This document shows positions 59,761 through 64,000 of a DNA stretch of 64,000 bases, piece by piece (position 1 is the first letter of the stretch; each line of letters begins with the position of its first letter). The notes below the pieces were generated by a model, which was not told where the DNA came from, ran no database searches, and was given only the letters and a program-made list of their open reading frames with translations. Source of the DNA: an uncultured Dehalococcoidia bacterium (GTDB lineage Bacteria > Chloroflexota > Dehalococcoidia > Bin125); assembly GCA_958295515.1 (NCBI GenBank), contig CATQGW010000004.1, positions 241,127-305,126 on the forward strand, written 5' to 3'. The position numbers and the translations under genes were made by a program.

Positions 59761-59985
59761 GTGATCAACTACCCCTCCTCGTTCGGCCTGCTGCTCCTGA
59801 TCCTGCTCCTCGCCGGCGGAGCCTTCGCCCTCGTCTGGCGGCGCGCCCACGCCCGCGAGCAGACCCGCGCCGGCATCGCGCTCAGCTCCACCCCCGCTCC
59901 TCAGGCCACAATCCCCCGCTCGCGCAGCTCGGCTACCGCTTCCGCGCCAAACCCCAGCGACCCCAACAGCGCCTCGCTGTCCTGA
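59761..59985 (+). pseudogene. duplicated 3' remnant of the MFS gene
   Basis: An open frame of 74 residues whose middle (F-A-L-V-W-R-R-A-H-A-R-E-Q-T-R-A-G-I then L-S-S-T-P-A-P-Q-A-T) matches the MFS C-terminus (F-A-L-I-W-R-R-A-H-D-R-E-Q-T-R-T-G-I) at both protein and DNA level. The frame lacks the rest of a transporter. It has one hydrophobic segment and overlaps the 3' end of the antisense racemase gene. The best reading is an eroded remnant of a tandem paralogue; translation as a small membrane protein is not excluded. Confidence 0.6.
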
Positions 59986-61130
59986 CCGCGCGTCGGCGCA
60001 ACCCCGCCCACCCGCCCCGGCGTCGCGCTGAGCTTCGGCGCAACCCCCGCCTGCCGCATCACACCACCCTCCGGCGTCTCCACCTCCACCACCATCCCCC
60101 GCGCCAGATTGTGCGGATCCGCCAGCGCCTCCTCCAGCGAGAGCACCGGCTTGGCGCACACATCAACCTCATTCAGCAGCTCATGCCACTCGTCCGCACT
60201 GCGCGTGCGGAACGCCGCCGCGAAGCGCTCCGCAATCTCCGCCCGACGCCCCGCATCCTCCGTCCCCTGATCGGCGATGAACTCCTCGCAGTCCAGCGCC
60301 CGACACAGATTCGCGTAGAAATACGGCTCCATCGAGCCCACCGAAAACCAGCGCCCGTCGCTCGTCTCGTAGACCTGATAGTGCGGAACCCCGCCATTCA
60401 GCATGTGCGCCGCCGGCCGCATATCCGCCCCCGCCCCCTCGTGCCCCGCCAGCGCCGAAGTGATCAGCGAGAGCACCCCGTCCGACATCCCCAGATCGAT
60501 GTATTGCCCCTCGCCGCTGCGCTCCCGCGCCTGCAACGCGCAGAGAATCGCAAACGCCGCCATCAGCCCCCCGCCCGCGAAATCCGCGATGATATTCACC
60601 GGAATCGCCGGCCGCCCGCCCGCCTCGCGATCCCCAATCATCCCCAGCGCCCCGCCGACGGCGATGTAGTTGATGTCGTGCCCCACATGCGCCGCGTACG
60701 GTCCCGTCTGCCCAAAGCCCGAGAGCGAGCAGTACACCAACCGCGGATTAATCGCCCGCAGCGTCTCCCAGTCCACCCCCAACCGCGCCACCACCCCCGG
60801 CCGAAAGCCCTCCAGCACCACATCGGCGCTTTCCGCGAGCGCATAGAAAATCTCCCGCGCCTCCTCCGACTTGAGGTTCAGCCCAATCGAGCGCTTGCCC
60901 CGCCCCAGCGCGTACGACGAGTACCGCCGCCGCTCTTCGTTCGGATCCGCCCGCCCGCCCCGCGCCTCCGCGCTGCGCCGACCGCCCGGACGCCCCGCCT
61001 CCTCGATCAGAATCACCTCCGCGCCCATATCCGCCAGCAGCATCGAGCAGTACGGCCCCGGCGCGAGCTTGGACAAATCCAGCACGCGCAGACCGTCCAG
61101 CGCACCATCCAGCTCAACAGCGTCGCTCAT
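59901..61130 (-). CDS. alpha-methylacyl-CoA racemase-like CoA transferase (CaiB/BaiF family)
   Basis: A 409-residue class III CoA-transferase family protein. The N-terminal G-L-R-V-L-D-L-S-K-L-A-P-G-P and the stretch V-G-H-D-I-N-Y-I-A place it with alpha-methylacyl-CoA racemases. The racemase residues His (G-H-D-I-N, residue 151) and Asp (I-A-D-F-A-G-G-G, residue 183) are present, so racemisation of 2-methylacyl-CoA is favoured over CoA transfer. The ATG at 61130 has AAGGAGG six bases upstream. It overlaps the MFS remnant on the opposite strand. Confidence 0.88.
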   Translation of the reverse strand: MSDAVELDGALDGLRVLDLSKLAPGPYCSMLLADMGAEVILIEEAGRPGGRRSAEARGGRADPNEERRRYSSYALGRGKRSIGLNLKSEEAREIFYALAESADVVLEGFRPGVVARLGVDWETLRAINPRLVYCSLSGFGQTGPYAAHVGHDINYIAVGGALGMIGDREAGGRPAIPVNIIADFAGGGLMAAFAILCALQARERSGEGQYIDLGMSDGVLSLITSALAGHEGAGADMRPAAHMLNGGVPHYQVYETSDGRWFSVGSMEPYFYANLCRALDCEEFIADQGTEDAGRRAEIAERFAAAFRTRSADEWHELLNEVDVCAKPVLSLEEALADPHNLARGMVVEVETPEGGVMRQAGVAPKLSATPGRVGGVAPTRGQDSEALLGSLGFGAEAVAELRERGIVA

Positions 61131-61180
61131 CGAAGGCCTCCTTCTCATCCGTCTGGCGTTGCCCGCTCACTCCCCCAACG

Positions 61181-62224
61181 CTACGACCCGCCCGCCCACT
61201 CGCGCCGACGCAGCGGCACGTGGAACAGCCAGAGCGAGGCCAGCCCCACAATCGAAATCGGGATCAGCACCAGCGCATGCAGCGTCGCCGCGTACGCAAT
61301 CCCCACCTCCTCCGCCCCCACCCCAGGCTCCAGCTCCCCCAACTGCGGCAGATAAATCAGCAGCACCGCCTTCGTCGCCCACTCAAACGGCCCCACCCCG
61401 CCGCTCGTCGAGGGCGCAGTGATCAAAATGTTCGCCGCCGCCGCAACCAGCAGATACACCGGAAACGGCAGCCCCAGCCCAAAGGCTTCCCCCACCATCG
61501 CATACATCACCGCCTCCAGCGCCCACGCGATCAGGCTGGTCCAAAGCGCCCCCCGCACCTGCGCCCGATTGGCCTGCGCCCCCATCCCCGCGATCACCGG
61601 CCCCAGCCAGCCCCGCATCCGCTCCGCACCCCACGGCGAGCGCCCAACCAGCCGCGCGAGCAGCGCTTCCGCCCGCTCAGGATTCCGCGCCACCGCCCCG
61701 AACAACACAAACGCCCCAATCATCCCAAAGACCAAAAACCCCATCCCCGCCGTCAGCGCCGCCCCCGCCCAAACCATCCCCCCCACCCCCGCCAGACTGC
61801 ACCCCACCCCCACGCACAGAAAAACCGTGAGCATCAACCCGTCGTAGACGCGGGTCATAAAAATGCTCGACAGTCCGCTCGCGCGCGAAATGCCATGCCG
61901 CTGCGCCAGCACATGCGCCCGCACCAGCTCGCCCGTGCGCAGCGGCAGCACGTTGTTCACCCCAAAGCCAATCGCCACAATCGGAAAAAGCCGCCACCAG
62001 GCAATCGCCTGTAGGTGGCGCAGCAAATAATGCCACCGCCACGCCCGCGCCGCAATCCCCGCGAAATACACGCCCAGCGCAGCCACAATCCAAAGCGGCG
62101 ACGCCTCCGTAAACGCGCGCGCCACCCCCCCGAAATCCGTGTTGCGCAGAAACAGCGCGATAAACGCCGTGCTGACCGCCAGGCCCAACAGCGGGCGCAG
62201 CCAGGGAGCGCTCAGCGCGCGCAA
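61181..62224 (-). CDS. flippase-like/LPG-synthase transmembrane-domain protein (UPF0104)
   Basis: A 347-residue membrane protein with about eight helices, like the transmembrane part of lysylphosphatidylglycerol synthetase and AglD. The family motif N-N-V-L-P-L-R-T-G-E-L-V-R-A is at about 90-103, followed by A-S-G-L-S-S-I-F-M-T-R-V-Y-D. No aminoacyl-transferase domain is attached. Its role is probably lipid or glycolipid flipping. It lies next to a PAP2-type phosphatase, so lipid metabolism is plausible. Confidence 0.87.
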   Translation of the reverse strand: MRALSAPWLRPLLGLAVSTAFIALFLRNTDFGGVARAFTEASPLWIVAALGVYFAGIAARAWRWHYLLRHLQAIAWWRLFPIVAIGFGVNNVLPLRTGELVRAHVLAQRHGISRASGLSSIFMTRVYDGLMLTVFLCVGVGCSLAGVGGMVWAGAALTAGMGFLVFGMIGAFVLFGAVARNPERAEALLARLVGRSPWGAERMRGWLGPVIAGMGAQANRAQVRGALWTSLIAWALEAVMYAMVGEAFGLGLPFPVYLLVAAAANILITAPSTSGGVGPFEWATKAVLLIYLPQLGELEPGVGAEEVGIAYAATLHALVLIPISIVGLASLWLFHVPLRRREWAGGS

Positions 62225-62273
62225 CGCTCAGTGAATCCGAACGCCCGGCGAGCCGCCTCGGCCGGTCACAATT

Positions 62274-63285
62274 TCAGCTCGCTTCGAGCCGCCGCCCCGG
62301 CCGGCGCAGCGCCTCCCGCAGACGCTCTTCCCAGCGCCGCGCCGCCGACGCCAACTCCGACCGACGACGCGCCAGCGCCAGCCACGCGCTGCGGCTCAAC
62401 TCGATCGCGAAGAACGCCGCAAACGCCACCGCCGCACCCGCCAGAATGTCCGCCACGTAGTGCTCGCCCAGGTAGACCAGCGCGAACGCGAGCGACAGCG
62501 AGTAGACCAGCGAAATCACGATCAGCGCCCGCGACCGCAGCATCAAGCCAACCAGCAACCGCCACGAACGAGGCCGCAAAGTGCAGCGACGGCATCGCCG
62601 CGCTCGGATTCGGCTCCGCCAGCGCCTCAAACGCGCTGCTGTACAGCGACTCCCCCAAAATCGCCGGACCAACGCTGTGCATCGCCCGCACCACCCCGTC
62701 GAGCAACCCCTGCTCCGCCGCCATCCACGGCGGCGCGGTCGGCGTCAGGAAATAGAGCGTCACACCCAGATAAAACACCGCCGTCATCGTCACGATCACC
62801 CGCGGGCGCATGCTTCCGCGCGAAGAGATACGCGCCCCACCACCACCGCATGCGGGAAGACGAACCACAGCCAGTGGATAAACGCCGAGTAATAGGCCAC
62901 CCAGCCCGGCTCGGGCCCCACCCCGCCCACTCGCGATTGCAGCCACGCCGACGGCGCAATCCCGCCGAACATCCACAACTCCCAGTCGATCACATAGCTC
63001 GACAGCGCCGCCGCGCCCGTCTCATCCGCCGCGTCGCGCAACTGCGTGAAAAACGCCAGCGCCACAAAATACGCCGCCAGCAGCCCCCCCGCGCCGCGCC
63101 GCCGACCCAGCAGAAACGCCGCCAGCACCGCCGCCCCCACAATCGGCGCAAACACCGTCGCATCCAGCCCCAACCCCAGCCGCACCACCCACCGCCGCCA
63201 CCCCCGCGACCAGCGCCGCCCAGCCCACCCAACCCAACAACCGCCGGCGACGTTCCGCTCGCACGCTAATCATCTCCCACACCAT
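62274..63285 (-). pseudogene. PAP2-family phosphatase, broken by two or more frameshifts
   Basis: PAP2 (lipid phosphatase or inositol-phosphotransferase-like) pieces lie in different frames. In the 63188-62796 frame are N-terminal helices with Y-Y-S-A-F-I-H-W-L-W. The frame ending at 62266 carries S-A-A-M-P-S-L-H-F-A-A-S. The 62274 frame carries A-L-V-Y-L-G-E-H-Y-V-A-D-I-L-A-G, which is the last PAP2 motif. One shift is near 62558, where an extra base in a T pair restores the frame; another is near 62800-62850; a third, near 63190, separates the N-terminal helix. The motifs are intact, so sequencing indels are as likely as true decay. Confidence 0.7.
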
Positions 63286-63369
63286 CCAAATTCACCCCAC
63301 CATCTTAGCCAGCCACCCCCCCTACATTCACCCACCCCCGCTCGCCTCCGTCGCCCCCAACACCCAACA

Positions 63370-64000
63370 TCACTCCCCCGCAGACCTCCCCAACCGCTCA
63401 CTCACCAGCACCGCAATCGCCATCAAGTCCGTCTGCCCAGGGTGCTCCTCCCGCCGCGAGCTGCGCAGAAACACCACCGCCGCCCCCTGCGAAAACACAA
63501 TCACCTCCGTCCGATGACGCCCCCCCGCATTCCCGTGCAGCAGCTGCACCGCCAGCGCCGCCGAACCCACCGCCGGCGGTTCGACTTGCAGCGCCTCAAA
63601 CAGCATGTGCTCCGGACTCGTAAAACGCAGCGACACCGGACGCCGGCTGCTGCGCCAGATACCGCACCCAAGCCTCCGCCGACTCCGCGCTCACATCCGT
63701 GAACACATGCAGCCAAAACGACTCACCCGCCGTACCCGCAGCCGGAACATAAATCCGCCCATCATTCCACAGCGCCCGACGCGCCAGCGCCGCCAGCACC
63801 GGATCCTGCTGCCCACCAATCCAGTCCTCCACCCCCGCCACCAGATCCGTCGACTTCAGGTGCTCGCCAAGATCCTCCGCCGTGAGCCTCAGCACCTGCA
63901 CCGGCGGCGGCTCAACCACCGGCGGCGCCGGCTGTTCCTGCACCGGCGCCTGCACCTGCACCGGCGCCGCCGCTTGCCTCCTCGCCGCAGGACGCCGCCG
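63370..64000 (-). CDS. partial hypothetical protein, apparent frameshift
   Basis: Two overlapping frames that look like one protein. The upstream part runs from the window edge to about 63640 and reads E-D-L-G-E-H-L-K-S-T-D-L then W-I-G-G-Q-Q-D-P-V-L-A-A-L-A. The downstream part begins near 63636 (L-R-F-T-S-P-E-H-M-L-F-E-A-L) and ends R-L-G-R-S-A-G-E at 63370. A frameshift near 63635 joins them. A Pro/Gln/Val-rich stretch at the start looks like a linker after a signal or membrane helix outside the window. No family was recognised. Confidence 0.5.

Noticed and set aside
1..64000. tRNA or rRNA genes
   Set aside because: No cloverleaf with a T-loop GTTCRA core and acceptor stem, and no rRNA-like conserved stretch, was recognised by eye; a covariance-model scan would settle this.

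Overview
The window is 64 kb of very GC-rich DNA (about two thirds G+C by eye) from a free-living, aerobic, heterotrophic bacterium. The best guess is Chloroflexota. The evidence is a malyl-CoA lyase close to the Chloroflexus enzyme, an actinobacterial/Chloroflexi-style cta-cox operon, Tat-exported solute-binding lipoproteins, a PAC2 protein, two luciferase-like (F420/FMN) oxidoreductases, and several CoA transferases and acyl-CoA enzymes. A deep actinobacterial lineage cannot be excluded without a tree. No rRNA, tRNA, CRISPR array, insertion sequence or integrase-flanked island was seen.

Layout. 0-9.5 kb: PIN toxin, two tandem SDR oxidoreductases, a minus-strand run (acyl-CoA dehydrogenase, glutamate dehydrogenase, HhH-GPD protein, small membrane protein), an LLM oxidoreductase, then a Leu-type binding lipoprotein with malyl-CoA lyase. 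9.6-15.1 kb: a Zn/Mn-type ABC importer operon followed by a CtpE-like P-type ATPase. 15.2-24.2 kb: LLM oxidoreductase, a large secreted FG-GAP/Ig protein, a repeat-bearing hypothetical, PAC2 and metallo-beta-lactamase proteins, and three consecutive hotdog-fold genes. 24.2-28.0 kb: a single 1,286-residue protein with AlbA_2, a STAND-like P-loop, a helical-repeat region and an OB-like tail. 28.1-37.1 kb: TldE/TldD with a CoA transferase, then an oligopeptide-type importer (binding protein and two permeases). 37.2-44.3 kb: LysM proteins, enoyl-CoA hydratase, an M23 peptidase and NAD synthetase. 44.5-57.3 kb: an ABC-2 exporter with a thioredoxin-like lipoprotein, convergent with an aerobic-respiration block (ctaB, ctaA, ctaG, coxC, coxA, coxB with fused cytochrome c, a novel fusion protein), then citrate synthase and a GreA-like factor. 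57.4-64 kb: RsmG, MFS transporter, racemase-type CoA transferase, flippase-like membrane protein, and two genes broken by apparent frameshifts.

The strongest candidate for an undescribed system is the 1,286-residue protein at 24186-28046. Its domain order matches that of animal SAMD9/SAMD9L (AlbA_2, possible SIR2-like region, P-loop with a GGTT core, helical repeats, OB fold). It is a lone gene and looks lower in GC than its surroundings, so it may be a horizontally acquired single-gene antiviral or cell-suicide STAND protein. Other unusual items are a PD-(D/E)XK-like domain fused to duplicated oxidase-type membrane hairpins at the head of the cox operon, a GreA factor fused to a tyrosine-recombinase-like SAM domain, and a family of one-directional palindromic repeats preceded by decaying half-unit arrays.

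Intergenic DNA longer than about 200 bases is almost entirely this repeat family. The plus strand is strongly C-rich, so genes on the two strands use visibly different synonymous codons.
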